Part shown: piece by piece, positions 11,560 to 23,616 of the stretch
Layout of the letters: every line of letters starts with the position of its first letter
How positions within the stretch are numbered: the stretch's first letter is position 1
Assembly: GCF_041381155.1 (NCBI RefSeq)
Contig: NC_091140.1
Span: forward strand, 25,510,864-25,574,863
DNA length: 64,000 bases
Direction of reading: 5' to 3'
DNA from: Argopecten irradians
Taxonomy: Eukaryota > Mollusca > Bivalvia > Pectinida > Pectinidae
Made by a program: the position numbers and the translations under genes
Notes under the pieces: generated by a model
Database searches by the model: none
Told to the model about the DNA's origin: nothing
Seen by the model: only the letters and a program-made list of their open reading frames with translations

Positions 11560-12532
11560 TTTTTGCAATAATAGAATGAAAACCATTATAAAACTACCAG
11601 CTTTGCAACAGGAGATAGATCTTCATGTAAAGTAATGGTTTTTTCCCCATTACACCCAATGTGTTTGGAGAAAAAACAATCAATTTGAATTTTAATGTGT
11701 AAAATCTAATTTCATTTCTGTGGTCATATTTGATTTTAGAACTTTATGGTTTTAGAATGTTTGTATTAATTAAATGGCTTAAAAGCATATACATATGCTA
11801 GTATAATATATATTATAAACCTAATTTAGTTTCTGTGATCAACTTTGGTTAGAATTTTATAGTTTTATATGAGAATGATATTTGTCTTATCAACTGTAAA
11901 ATTAATATATTCTTACTTAAATTTCATGTAATTTCATGTCTGTGGTCATTTTTGTTTAGAATTTTATGTGGTATTAACATATTCTTAATTAAACTATGAT
12001 TATTACAACTTATTTATGAATATTTTTGAAAATGTTATATGTTATAAACAATGATAAATAAATATTTTATTAACTATGATGATATGATTTTTTTCTGATG
12101 TCTATCTGTGAATTTCCTGTGCTGTCAGTGTTGTGATAGAAGAACTTGCGTTGTTTTAGTAAAACACACATATTCCACTGATGGAACTGACTATAATTGC
12201 TTTTCCATTGTTCTCCTATACCAACCCTTTCCTTTGTTATAAAAAAGGTGGACAAATGGAGAAGACACCATTCCGACCTGCCGTTTATTTTGTCAAGAAT
12301 AAGACCACTTATAATTAGCTGTAGATTTTTTATGAAATAGAACCACTTTAATCCTAGTAAGAAACCTTTAAGGAATAAAGATGAATGTTTATATGATACT
12401 GGCACTCTTGCATAAATGCGTCAGAGATTCCTACATTTTCTTTTGTAAGGTGGTAACTGTACAATGTACATGTGCTGGAAATTATTTGTTTATTCTAAAG
12501 AAATTTTCCACGTTAAATATACTCACTATAAG
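11560..12532. other. AT-rich non-coding stretch
   Basis: It contains several loosely repeated lines with TTTAGAATTTTAT and TCTGTGGTCA (about 11700-11980). No gene is recognised. Confidence 0.5.
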
Positions 12533-12702
12533 GTATCAATTTACAGGCTTATATATCAATTTTGCACGCTTAAATATCAATTTACAAGCTTATACATCAA
12601 TTTTACACGCTTTAATATAAATTTTGCACGCTTACATATAAATTTTACACTCTTATGACAATTTTGCACGCTTATATATCAATTTTACACGCTTATATAT
12701 CA
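12533..12702. repeat. 21-bp minisatellite, about eight copies
   Basis: Tandem units resemble CACGCTTATATATCAATTTT with single-base variants, in an AT-rich context. Overlapping open frames here are products of the repeat. Confidence 0.9.
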
Positions 12703-13081
12703 CGTCTTTAGTGAAGTTAAACAGAACTCATTCTCAGGCGGAAATATCCAACAGTTAATGAACAAAATGGTGTGGAGGAAAAATATGTTTCGAATCTGTT
12801 GTATCTAAAATACACATTTCTCGCATATTTTGTCGTCAAATTATGCAATTCTTTCAATTCATTAATTTTCCTTAAGTTTACAACTTATTGGAGTTGTGCA
12901 AAATACGCACATATACATATATATACAATCACATAGTAATTAGTACGATATCATAGACAAGTTACAATTGTACTATACATTGAAATCAAAATGTGTGTTA
13001 TATAAAGGCTACATAACTTACAGGTTAAGTATACAACACTAAAATAACTATACTGAAATTATTGGAGGCGGGATCGTATTT

Positions 13082-13408
13082 TCATGGCCTCAAATATAAA
13101 TTTTGCTCACTTATATCTTCGCAACATAATAATTGTATCAACTTGTACATGGACGGTTTACGCCAATAAAAAGATTTTAAATATTTCTTTCTTAAATCAT
13201 GATAATTAATACATATTAAAATAAAATGATATTCGTCTTCCACATCTAAATTGCAACCTGGGCACAATCTTTGTTCTCTAGCAGTATCGGTATATCTGCC
13301 GGTTTCGATGGCCAAATTATGAGCAGAGAGACGAAATTTAGATAAAACAATTCGATATTTAGGAGGTATATATTTGGTCAAATAATATTGTATAGTAAAA
13401 TGATTCAT
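13082..13408 (-). pseudogene. LINE reverse-transcriptase C-terminal fragment
   Basis: The 108-residue frame contains FRLSAHNLAIETGRYT, then CPGCNLDVEDEYHFILIC. This is the cysteine/histidine motif (C-x2-C ... H-x4-C) found at the C-terminal end of many non-LTR retrotransposon polyproteins (family knowledge). No reverse-transcriptase core or endonuclease was recognised alongside it, so this is a truncated copy. It is not similar by eye to the LINE at 24.2-26.0 kb. Confidence 0.75.
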
Positions 13409-14322
13409 AATATGCTAATATAATATACATTTTGATGAGGAATCCAATAAGCCTCTCAAATGTTGCTGACTTTGGTCAAATAGTCGTTGCTTTATCAAAC
13501 ATAATATATGTTTATGGTTATACAGATAGTGATGATTCTATGTACAAGCAACTGGTCAAGTTAGGATTAGCATTGATACACATTTCTGTTCATACTGCAC
13601 AAAAGAAGCGATATACAGGTGTGCAATACATCACTAGGTTAACGGGGGGGGGATACCTTACAAGTTGAGAAAACCTGAGGTTTTGGAGTGTACATATATA
13701 TGCTAGTGTTACAAACTTAAAACAATGCCGATAGAATATAGATATTTATGAAATCCGTTGTCCTATCCTACCTGCACCAAGTAGAAAAGCTGAAGAACTA
13801 GGGATTTTTATACATTGGAATCTCCATCGAACTGAACACTATGCTATTTTCAGCAAAATAGTTTTCCCCTATGAAACGATTAAAATGTTTATGGCCAATA
13901 CCACAGGAAGTTATTATTGTTGTAAACCGTTATGTAATGGAGTCATACTCATTTACCAGAGTGTCAATTATAAGAACATTTGTTCCTTATATGTACATCT
14001 CATGTAATTCGAACAATTTGTTATCAATGCACATACATGTATCAGTCTAAAAGGTACATTTATACATTGTTGTATCTGATTATTATACCACCAAAATATT
14101 ATCTAGTACAAATATGCAGAAGTATCACGTAAGCATTCTTTAATTACTATATATATGTATATCACTTTTAATCATGAGGCAATTGCCATATGAATACTTA
14201 ATTGTACCGACATAATTCCTAGTGACCTAGTTTTGATTAAATGATTGAGCAAATGATATGTATATTTCAAATCGTAATAATATCAGCTAATCAAACGAAA
14301 TCGACATGACCACATGTTATCA
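13409..14322. other. AT-rich non-coding stretch
   Basis: No recognisable gene or repeat is seen; a G run lies near 13644. Confidence 0.45.
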
Positions 14323-14329
14323 TATAAAA
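14323..14329 (+). promoter_or_regulatory. TATA box of the orphan gene
   Basis: TATAAAA sits about 125 bases upstream of a consensus splice donor (14448). That places a likely transcription start near 14355 and gives a short non-coding first exon. Confidence 0.5.
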
Positions 14330-14354
14330 CACGCCATATTTCTATTGTGACTCA

Positions 14355-14447
14355 ATCATATAACTATTTGTCGACTCCTCTCAGACACAACTTGTAGTTC
14401 TGTCGTCAACCTAATGAAACGTATCTTGTAAACCCAAGCACACGGAT
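14355..14447 (+). other. Probable non-coding first exon of the orphan gene
   Basis: The stretch between the TATA box and the donor GTAAGT at 14448 contains a five-codon upstream open frame (ATG at 14414, stop ending 14431). The intron would run 14448-14695 and end TATATACAG. The start coordinate is an estimate. Confidence 0.45.
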
Positions 14448-14700
14448 GTAAGTATTATCAATTTATTGGTGTTTCCCAGTCTGATAAGAAAAGTAGTTTG
14501 TTAGAGAACGTTTATCTTTAGCATATGCTTGTATTTAGACCTATCTGATCACTCACAACCTCGATCTATTGTTTAACAATTACGTGTTTTGGTGATAAAT
14601 ATATAATTTTATAATTTGTTTCTTGACAAATGTCGTCATTTTTTGTACAGTAGTTTATATTCTGTCTTTCCGTAGGTAAATATTTCTATATACAGACGAC

Positions 14701-15285
14701 ATGGAACAACAGAGAGAAAGTACATCCAAAAGAAAATCACCTAAAATAAAAGCATCAAAGAGTGGGAAGATAAGGAAACTTTGGGATTTCCGAAAATATC
14801 TAAAAAGATATAGAACATATAAATCAAAGGAAACTCTTTTGTCTTCAGATCTTGATATTTCGAAAAAGAAAGAAGTAGTAGGATTGTGTAACAATGGGTT
14901 TGATAACGAAGATTTCCGCCATATCAAGTGTGATCTTCCACAGGCATGTGGATCATCCAACTCCCTGAACACAGACATTACCGATCCTACATGTATGTCC
15001 TGTGACCGTATCCTTGTAATCAGCCTAGCTAACTCAGAGGAAAGTCTTCCTTGGAACATTACACAAACTAGCGATACCAGATGCAGAGAATGTTACCAAT
15101 ACCACGAAGCTTTAAAAGCCAAGATCCATGAGCTTTACGCCGAAAGAGAAAGTTGGATCAGAGAAATGGACGCGATGAAAAATTCTCATTGCTACAAGGT
15201 TGAACAAAAAGAGAGAGAGAGATACGTGGATTGGAGGAGATGTTACAATATTCACATGTCGAAAATACTACTATGCGTGAAGTAA
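14701..15285 (+). CDS. Orphan basic/coiled-coil protein, 194 aa
   Basis: The ATG lies five bases after a good splice acceptor (AG at 14694-14695). The N-terminal 45 residues are very lysine/arginine-rich and suit nuclear or nucleic-acid localisation. Two C-x2-C pairs follow (in TCMSCD and RCRECY, about 35 residues apart), which could bind zinc. The last 60 residues are a charged helix likely to form a coiled coil. I recognise no family. The frame ends soon after a GAGAGAGAGAGA tract at 15211. In another frame beyond that tract, a coiled-coil-like stretch continues to about 15450, so a slippage frameshift in the sequence or the gene is possible. A hairpin and a polyadenylation signal follow, completing a compact two-exon transcript. 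Confidence 0.6.
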   Translation: MEQQRESTSKRKSPKIKASKSGKIRKLWDFRKYLKRYRTYKSKETLLSSDLDISKKKEVVGLCNNGFDNEDFRHIKCDLPQACGSSNSLNTDITDPTCMSCDRILVISLANSEESLPWNITQTSDTRCRECYQYHEALKAKIHELYAERESWIREMDAMKNSHCYKVEQKERERYVDWRRCYNIHMSKILLCVK

Positions 15286-15451
15286 ATGAGAGAGATATAC
15301 ATGGAATGCAGGAGATGTTTTCTGACATTTTTTGTGCATTCCTTTTGATTTATTCAATAAAATGGGTTGAAGTGAAATCTACCATTCTGGTCTACCGTTT
15401 CACTCCGTCAGTAATAGCGAAGGCCGACGTAATTAATGAAACCGTCAAATG

Positions 15452-15481
15452 AAAGGAAGTAGCTCTGGTAGTACTTCCTTT
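15452..15481 (+). promoter_or_regulatory. 3' UTR hairpin
   Basis: AAAGGAAGTA and TACTTCCTTT form a perfect 10-bp stem with a 10-base loop, just upstream of the polyadenylation signal of the orphan gene. Its role is unknown. Confidence 0.5.
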
Positions 15482-15507
15482 TTTAGATCATGCAGACAAC
15501 GTATTAA

Positions 15508-15513
15508 AATAAA
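15508..15513 (+). terminator. Polyadenylation signal AATAAA
   Basis: AATAAA lies 27 bases beyond the hairpin and is the first consensus signal after the orphan gene. Confidence 0.55.
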
Positions 15514-18500
15514 ATATTGACATCTTGAGGTTTATAGACTAGTGCATGTTGAAACGCAACCCTAAAAGTACATTAAATAATTATGTCAGTGGGGGTTTGA
15601 AATATTTTCTCACAATTATTACTTGTATGTCGGATTTTTTCATTAAAGAGTGTCGTTGTTATTAAATTTGATTTCCGCTAAACAATGATTTTATTTAAAA
15701 TATGATCATGTATTGTGCGTGTGGTTTCTCTATATTAAATATATCTTTTTCTCCACAACCACAATTAAACTCATCACTGACTAATTAATGTAGTACTTTA
15801 TTGGCATTAATCTCTTTAAATGGGTTTCCCACTTAAAAGGCCGTTTGGCGAGCAAGGGAGTAAGGCATATGTGTTGAATTGGCAAAATTAAATCATTCAA
15901 TTTTATAAGTTCATTTCATGTGCTATTTCATTTTGTTTCAAGTGCAATTTTGTAAATATCCATTGACGTTCCTCTTTAATTGTTAGACCAATTTATTATC
16001 ATTACAGAAACACTGTGTCTGTGCTTTCAAAAGTAGTTGAGCTGTTGTTCCTGTCTGCATGTGTTGAGAACTGAATCTGCAGCTTTCAAGGGACATAACT
16101 GAAGCCTTGTCCACTCCGGCCAATTATGGAAATATGTTCACAGATACAATTAAGAGATGTCTTAGTTGATTGAGTGTTGCTGGTAATCATTCAACACAAG
16201 TGCTGAAAGATTGATTTCTTCATGGATATTAGAAACAAAGCATTAAGATCAAATGTTGGATTTCTATTCTATGATATGTATAGACAATACATTCAATATC
16301 AATACATTTTAATGCTGAATCTTTCCTTTGTCAGATCTTTTTCTGAATGTATTATAAAAGTTTCATTATGTCATATTTGTGATTATGCCAACTAAATTCT
16401 AACTTTTCAATGAGCAGAACATCTATCTTATATATATATTAATTATGCATGCTCAATTTCTGTTCTTTCTTTTATTTTTGAATTAATCTATTATTAAAGG
16501 AATTGATGTTGTTAATCATCATAAACTTTTAATAATAAAAAGATATTTTTTTAATCAAAGATCATTTATAAAATGATGCTGCATCAGAGACTGGATGCCA
16601 ATTTGCTGTTGTGCTTTGTCTGTTGTCATCTAGAGTGCCATTACAGCTGTACATGTCCATACATAACATTTTCACTTTTTAATTTTTTCTGTTCTTGGAA
16701 TGGAATTTAATTCAAACTTACATACAGTACATGGGGAATATTCATAAACATTATTTGTTATTTACTTGCTTCTATTAAATTTCTATAGGAATTTTTTTAT
16801 GGTTTTCAAGTTTGATTTTGTGTAACTTCCTTTAAGCAGCCAAGGGCATTTAAGTATGTGCCAGGTTTAGGAAATGGAGGGAAGACAATAGCACATTGAT
16901 AAAAATCACTGACCTTCAAACAGGTATCTTGGAAGTCATGTGACCAAAGACCTCAGCCCTGTTATCAGTGTTTGGTTTACATATGACATTCATATATCCC
17001 CTTAATGCTAATAATTTAATATAGAAATTGAGATCTTTGATTAAAAATAACTTAGCAATCACAAAATTTTATCATTTCTATGAATGAAAATGCAATTTTA
17101 TTGTTATGAAATGTTCAATTATGTGAAGGAGAAATATTTGAAAGTGGTTGCTAGGGTACACAACCTTTCATAAAGTATTGTTTATCACAAAATTGTTTTA
17201 ATAATGAAAATGTATGAATGTCGTAAAGAAAAACTTTTGTGAAAATGTTGTATATATCAAATAACTTTGAATAGAATGCAAAATTGAATCCAGGAAAGAA
17301 TTTTGTGATAGAATACTACTTAGTTGCTATGCAACAGTTGGTTATGAATAAAAGTTAACTAAAATATAGTTTTTCATTAAAAAAACTTTTTTTTTTCATT
17401 TTCACATGCATTACATGTCTTTATCGGAAAAAAAATATACATTAAATTACATTCAAATGTACACAACAACCCTATTTGTACAGTTTAGAGAAAATGTTGC
17501 TAAGGGGAACGGTTGCTATGGATTTAACATCCACTAACTTTTTTCTTTGAACAATGACATTCCGTTTTCTCGTCATTTTTATAAAAAATATTGATAAAGG
17601 TACTGAAAATTGATGGAAACGTTGCCATAAAACATTTTTAAATCGATGCTAGATGAGTTGAAGGATCTAGGTCCGGTACGAACTTGCATGGAATACCTGG
17701 CTTTGCATGGCATCCAGTGTTGTACCATTCTCATGTGGTCTGGATTACTACAAAAAAGGGGGCTCCTGGGTATGTAGAGCCAAAGTCATTGTTCTTGTCC
17801 CATCATTCTGTAATTCATGCTCTCGTGTATCCATGAAGCTAAATATAAATTTAAAGTTGTTGGAAGTCCGGGGTTGGGACAATAAACATATGGGGATGAA
17901 CCAACCAAGTCACTGACATTGTGGTTACCAATGGTAACGACCAGTAGGATTTGCGTTTCCCTTTTGTCGACAACCTGTACCTTCTGATAGCATCTGCGGT
18001 AGATTGTTGATATCTATGCTTTTGATCGACTCTAAGCAAAATTTCAAGCATTCCAGAAATGAAATGGAGAGGAGTGTTTATTTTGAAGACAATAAACGAG
18101 GTGGCTTCCACAATGTTGGGTTTCACCTCTCGGGATTTAACTCACCACAAAGGTGATATGTAAAAGTCTATGAACATTATCGGTGTACTTTTTACACCTG
18201 ATCATGCTAGTAATCGAACGTAATATACAAGCCTGTACTCGCATGTGATCGTAAACTACAACTGCCACTATCGGCACAATACAGTAACTGAGCATTTACA
18301 TCACACTATTGCCGTCCTCATCTCCACCACTATGATGTGTCCCACTACAGGCATCCTTATGTTACACAAGTCTGAACAGAGTTCAAAATTGAACCAGAGT
18401 ATAATGTTTTGCTGAAAAAAAAAGAATAAAAAAGATAGTGACAGTTACCATGGCAACCACATATTTGGATACTCAAAAAAATCTTGCACATGGTCCATAT

Positions 18501-20884
18501 AATGCCTTTGTAGTTTCACATCAAAATCGGTTTAGGGACGCAGGGGTATAAAAGTTGAGGAGGTATAATAAAAAAAGAGACACGGGTAGTATCAAGTAAT
18601 TTGTATTCAAAATGATACTTAGTTTAATAATTTAGTTGTGTTTAAAACACTGACTGTATCTCAACATTTTACATAGAGGCTACATGTGGATAAGATATGG
18701 TTGATAGATCATGACTTCAATTTAAGAGTTTACGTAATTATTCAATTCATGCATCCACTTTGAGAACCACTTTGAGAACCACAATCAGATTTGTATGTTA
18801 GACGGATTAGCACTAAGTTTAAATTAAGCTATGACCGACACTGGAACACACCAATTATATCACTGGGATGGAGAAATAGTAGTTTTGACTTTATTATGAC
18901 TTTCAATTAAAACCAAAGAAGCAATATCAGCAAACACTATTGGGTAGGAAGTGGAGTTTGACAAGCTAATAAGAAACATTTCTAATGGTGAAAATATCAA
19001 CAAACTGTGCATTGTTTATATCAACAATGATTGTTAAAATAGACCATTCATCAGACCATTACACTGCTTACATGTACAGTTGTATTTATATTTATTAGTA
19101 CTGCCAGGTTTTCTGAATTAGCTGGCTTGAGATCTGAAAGAGATGCTAACCAGAATTACAATGTTTGATTATACACTAAGTTATCAATGTAATAATACAT
19201 TCACATTGTTTGATATTCAGTTTAAATATAGCAATTTCCAATATGAATTGTTATTTCTCAAAAGTTCATACAAAACTAACAATTTCACAGACACACATCC
19301 CAATCTTCACTGTAAAAGATCCACGGTTGATTGCACTTTTACACACTTCACTACACTATCACAGCTGCAATCAACCGTGCTGCTCTGACAATGGCATCCT
19401 CTCAATCATTCAAGCTTGTACTCTCAAAGGTTTATTGAATGCCAAGTGTAATTCATTTACACATCAATAATTATTTTATGCATTGTGTATTAGAATACCC
19501 CTATTAATCGTGTGGCAAATAAACTAGAATTTTCTATGAATACCCCGCCTCTATTAAAATCTAGATTTGGGTCCAACATATAGTGACATTTCATGGTGAG
19601 GGCATAGAAATAATAACCCTGCTACATACACAAAATTCACAGATCCTTATGACTTTTCTGTAAACACAGTCAGTTATTTATCAAACAAGTCATTATACTT
19701 ATAATTAAGTAAAACTAACATCCCCTTTAGAGAAAATTGGTTTAGCACCAGTTCTAATGTACCTGTCTAGTACCCACATTTTACAACTTTATTGTGAATT
19801 GTAACTGAACTTGGATGAAACTGACGGTGACATAAATACTTGATATATACTACTGTAAACCACTGTATTTCCATGAGACCCACATTTTCATGTAATTTTG
19901 CGATAGAACTTGAACACTAATTAAATTGTTTCACAAATAATTGTAAGAATGTACAATCAGTAGGAGCCCCTGATCGCGATTTTATGTATTCCCAAATATG
20001 ATGAAAATAACGAAGTTGTGAAATATTGTACATGTGTATATAAAGTAGTTTATAGTATATCTCGGAAATTAGAAAGGTCAAAACTAATAAAAGGATACAA
20101 AACTTCAATGACAAGAGTCACCTATCATTTAAGATAGTAGAATGCATTTACTTAACGGTCTAAATATCCCAGCATGTGTATCAAGATTCTCAGATCTTGA
20201 TTGGGAATCGATGATGTCGGATAGAACCACACTAGAAAAAATATTTCAAAAAGTAAATGCTTTGTCTATGAAGTCTTGAACAACCAGGTATTTAGAACAC
20301 CACAGGTGTACGGGACCAGAGCATCACTTGTGACCGGTCTTGTCCACAGGCCCATGATAATAGATTATTCCCTAGAAAGCAGCGCTTTGTTATTTCACAT
20401 TCTTCATGTTCCAAAGTCCATCATTCAGATAATGTATATATTTCCACCCCAATTCCTTTATTTTTCTGCAATCTGAAACAGGAATAGAATTTAATGTTAA
20501 AATTGTCATCCAGAATTTGGTCTTTAAAGACAAAGTATGTTATTTTAACAGATTAGTAATATGAGTATCCTGGTAATAATAAATGGCCCAGAGGGCCTGA
20601 GCGTTAATGTTTGGGGTCTCAAATCACTTATTGAGTTTATTTCATATGAGATTTGATGACAAGGGCCAGAGAAGAATCTTTTTTTTTTCCGAAAGCTTTG
20701 GAAAAACAAACTTTGGATTTGTCAAACAATGACACTATTGTTATTTATTTATTTCTTTATCAATTGTTCAGATATTTTGAAGACGGTACTTAAAATCATT
20801 GTTCAGTAGTTGGGTAAATTTGTTTAATATCCTTGCTCATTGTCAATAAAAGAGACCTCAAAGGTTGTGATAAATCATACATAC
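15514..20884. other. Long AT-rich stretch without recognised genes
   Basis: Open frames here are short and unrecognised. The 91-codon minus-strand frame at 17851-18126 is not similar to anything I know. A hairpin lies at 19322-19379. The last exon of MCTS1 was expected in this interval on the minus strand and was not found. Confidence 0.5.
19322..19379. repeat. Hairpin with 14-bp perfect stem
   Basis: CACGGTTGATTGCA (19322-19335) is matched by TGCAATCAACCGTG (19366-19379) across a 30-base loop. Confidence 0.7.
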
Positions 20885-21086
20885 ATTTCATCTGTAGACA
20901 TTTTTGTAACACCGACTGCCACAGCATGTTCCTTTCCCTCTGCCATAACAGCAACCACAGTATCAGCCTCAACCTTTGTCATCTTTGCTCCCGGGGATGT
21001 TAGACCAGGACACATGATGTTGGCACCGCTCAGTACAAACCTAATGGCTCCTTTGTCTACCTGCATGTGTGGGGCAAGGAAAGGAA
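20885..21086 (-). CDS. MCTS1: MCTS1 exon 4 (PUA domain)
   Basis: Translated on the minus strand, this exon gives [20 protein letters not shown] followed by a near-identical match to the animal MCTS1 PUA domain ([14 protein letters not shown], then [20 protein letters not shown]). MCTS1 (MCT-1) pairs with DENR to recycle 40S subunits and to promote re-initiation after upstream open frames in the cytoplasm; the PUA domain contacts the ribosome and tRNA (established knowledge). The exon starts after CTCTTTCAG and ends at donor GTATGT (20884-20879). The phase (2 bases, 66 codons, 2 bases) fits the other exons. The final roughly 25 residues of the family are missing here, and no fifth exon was found to the left. 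Read-through would add only a few residues before a stop. Confidence 0.93.
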
Positions 21087-21599
21087 CTGAAAGAGATCAC
21101 AAAAAATATTTGTTAATTCCTTTAACAACATATATACTACAATATAATTAATGAAGAAAATACTGAAATACTTGCTCTTAGTACTTCTCAGTGTGTTGCA
21201 TTATTTGCATAAGACTTGTAATGACCGTACCATTGATGTAGTCTTTACATCAAATTAAGATTGTAATCAATTGTTTAGTTGTATGATCTGGTTGCTAATT
21301 ATTTGGGTATTTATCTGCTTTCAAATGACATTTATGGCTAATAAATGTATGGCTAATAAATGTCAAATGGACAAACACATGTAAAATTTGACTGTGTTAA
21401 GGCAGTCATAGTCATACCAGTCAACAACACCAAAATGAAAGCAGATCAGCCTTTATATTTAAAGTTTATGTTTTATTTTATAACTCAAACAAAGTTTACA
21501 TTACAGACTACATGTATATGAAATTTATTATTCATCGATATGCAAGCTGCATGTATGAATATTTATTATAGAATGATAATTCCTTATAGAAATTGAAAG

Positions 21600-22064
21600 A
21601 ACTAACAATCTCGGTACAGATTATACACTAATTTCTTATACAGATTATACACTTATTCCTTATACAGATTATACACTTATTTCTTATACAGATTATACAC
21701 TTATTCCTTATACAGATAAATCAAATTAACAACCTCGGTACAATTAATTATACACTTATTCCTTATACAGATTATACACTTATTCCTTATACAATTATCA
21801 AATTTATACACTTATTCCTTATACAGATTATACACTTATTCCTTATACAGATTAATCAAATTAACAACCTTGGTACAGATTATACACTTATTCCTTATAC
21901 AGATTATACACTTATTCCTTATACAGATTAATCAAATTAACAACCTTGGTACAGATTATACACTTATTCCTTATACAGATTAATCAAATTAACAACCTTG
22001 GTACAGATTATACACTTATTCCTTATACAGATTAATCAAATTATTAACCTCGGTACAGATTACA
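21600..22064. repeat. 25-bp minisatellite in MCTS1 intron 3
   Basis: Tandem copies resemble ACAGATTATACACTTATTCC and are interspersed with a longer higher-order unit containing TAATCAAATTAACAACCTTGG. The array runs up to the splice donor of exon 3, and the intron sequence at the donor (CGGTACAGATTACACACTTAC) is itself a diverged unit. Confidence 0.92.
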
Positions 22065-22071
22065 CACTTAC

Positions 22072-22172
22072 ACTTGTGTAACAGCTTTAGAGCAGGAACA
22101 TATTTGTCATCTCTGTGACGGAAAAACAATGGCTCCCCTTTGGAGCTGGCTAAAATTTCTATGTGATCACGG
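22072..22172 (-). CDS. MCTS1: MCTS1 exon 3
   Basis: The exon encodes RDHIEILASSKGEPLFFRHR and continues to ALKLLHK. This matches the MCTS1 segment between the N-terminal domain and the PUA domain. It follows GTTCTCTTTCAG and ends before GTAAGT at 22071-22066. The first base completes a cysteine codon with exon 2 (VVKC-RDHIEIL), as in vertebrate MCTS1 (KIVRC-HEHIEIL). Length is 101 bases: 1 base, 33 codons, 1 base. Confidence 0.93.
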
Positions 22173-22478
22173 CTGAAAGAGAACACAAACCAAATAATCA
22201 AAATACAAATCATAGAATGAAAGTGTATCATTTTAATGTAACATTATGATAGGATATATAGGAACAAAAAGTAAAATTATTTTTCTGTAACTGTTTTTCA
22301 AATTAAGCCAAATACTGTATGGCAATGTCCACTTACTTCCGTAATGCTTAATCCTAATCATGATCATGGAACAAAATTGACAGTTACGTTTGGAAATCAA
22401 TCGTTATTCAATACCAAAATTTAGTTCATTTGTTTGAAGTTTAATAAACTGCTTTATATATCTTTATATTAACAAATG

Positions 22479-22856
22479 CAGAGCTCGAATTTCAGGCTAT
22501 TTTACTTGCTTTTTGCAAATAGATATACCAGAATAGCAAGTGAAAAAAATATGCACTTGCTCATTTTAGCAAGTGGTTTTTATCAGGGACAATCATAAAA
22601 ATAACATGATGATTGTGAAAAATTGGTTTAATGGAAAATATGGGGACAAACTTTTTTTTATATTACTGTAATATTGTTAATATATCTATATATACACATC
22701 ACATCATGATGAAAAATTATATGCTTTTTAATAAAACTGTAATTTCAATACGTATATTCAATTAGGAGTAACAAAATATTTTAGCAAGTACAAATTTATA
22801 ATTTAGGGCACTTGCTGTTTTTAGCAAGTGACAAAAAATGTAAAATTTGAGCCCTG
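22479..22856. mobile_element. hAT-like miniature element in MCTS1 intron 2
   Basis: The left end CAGAGCTCGAATTT and the right end (reverse complement CAGGGCTCAAATTT) form an imperfect terminal inverted repeat. CAGGGCTCGAAAT-like ends are common in animal hAT transposons (family knowledge). Internal subterminal copies of GCAAGTG/CACTTGC occur on both sides. No transposase frame is present and no target duplication was recognised, so it is an old non-autonomous copy of 378 bases. Confidence 0.65.
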
Positions 22857-22950
22857 AAAGAAAACAATTTCGAGAATATATTTTAAATTAACATAAATTG
22901 TCCAAATCTTCCCAATTTACAAACAAATTCAGACATTAATAATTCCGTAC

Positions 22951-23103
22951 CATTTGACGACTTTGAGGTCTCCTTTCTTTGGTATGATCTGGTCTATGTA
23001 ATCCTTTATGTGTGGGTACATGTCCAGTAAGGATGACCTGATAGCCTTCTGTACTGTAGACTTAGCTTGGTTCACTCCCGTCACACACTCCTTGTCCTCA
23101 AAT
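22951..23103 (-). CDS. MCTS1: MCTS1 exon 2 (N-terminal domain)
   Basis: The exon encodes FEDKECVTGVNQAKSTVQKA and then a segment with DQIIPKKGDLKVVK. This matches the MCTS1 N-terminal domain, including the PKK motif before the DENR-facing segment. It follows the acceptor TTTAAG and ends at donor GTACGG (22950-22945). Length is 153 bases (1 base, 50 codons, 2 bases), in phase with exons 1 and 3. Intron 1 upstream is 3.4 kb and holds two SINE copies and a dead LINE. Confidence 0.93.
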
Positions 23104-23333
23104 CTTAAACGTAAAAAAGTCAATATATACAACATTCTTTGTCTTAAATATAGATTGCTATTGAAACAAACAATGCAATAAATACATTGTTGAACCAGGT
23201 ATGCAATTATAACCAACTTTTTTTTAAAAAATTTGTGTGTACCAGGACATTTCAAATAAAGATTCATATGGAACAAACATGTATACAATATATACACCCT
23301 GGTAATACACATATATCTTAATATGGTTGTTTG

Positions 23334-23616
23334 TGTAATAGGGTGAGAGTAGTGTGCCAGCAGCCGGGCTCGAACCCGAAACCCTGGACCTACTCATCTA
23401 CCGCTCTATACCTACCGACTGAGCTAAAGGGAAATTCTCCCTCGGGCGAAGCTAGAAGGCGACCGTAACATTATATACAATTAAAACCTGCTACACTACT
23501 ACTCCCTCTCAAACATGTTTGTCCCCGAACATAGACAAACCCAGATTCTCTCTCAATTAAAGGAACCGTCTCAATCTTGCACAGCTTTCACTTGGATTGA
23601 TCTACAGCACTAAATG
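23334..23616 (-). mobile_element. tRNA-derived SINE-like repeat, copy 1
   Basis: On the minus strand there is a tRNA-like region with an A box (TTAGCTCAGTCGGTAG) and a B box (GGTTCGAGCC) at about 23350-23440. The acceptor ends do not pair and the D-loop region carries an insertion, so it is not a working tRNA gene. The adjoining tRNA-unrelated tail is shared with the next copy, with a repeat period of 283 bases. Confidence 0.75.

Noticed and set aside
17851..18126. 91-codon minus-strand frame
   Set aside because: No recognisable domain, weak context, and likely chance in a long AT-rich stretch.
23350..23440. Functional tRNA gene
   Set aside because: A and B boxes are present but the acceptor arms do not pair and the D region has an insertion; it is a SINE.
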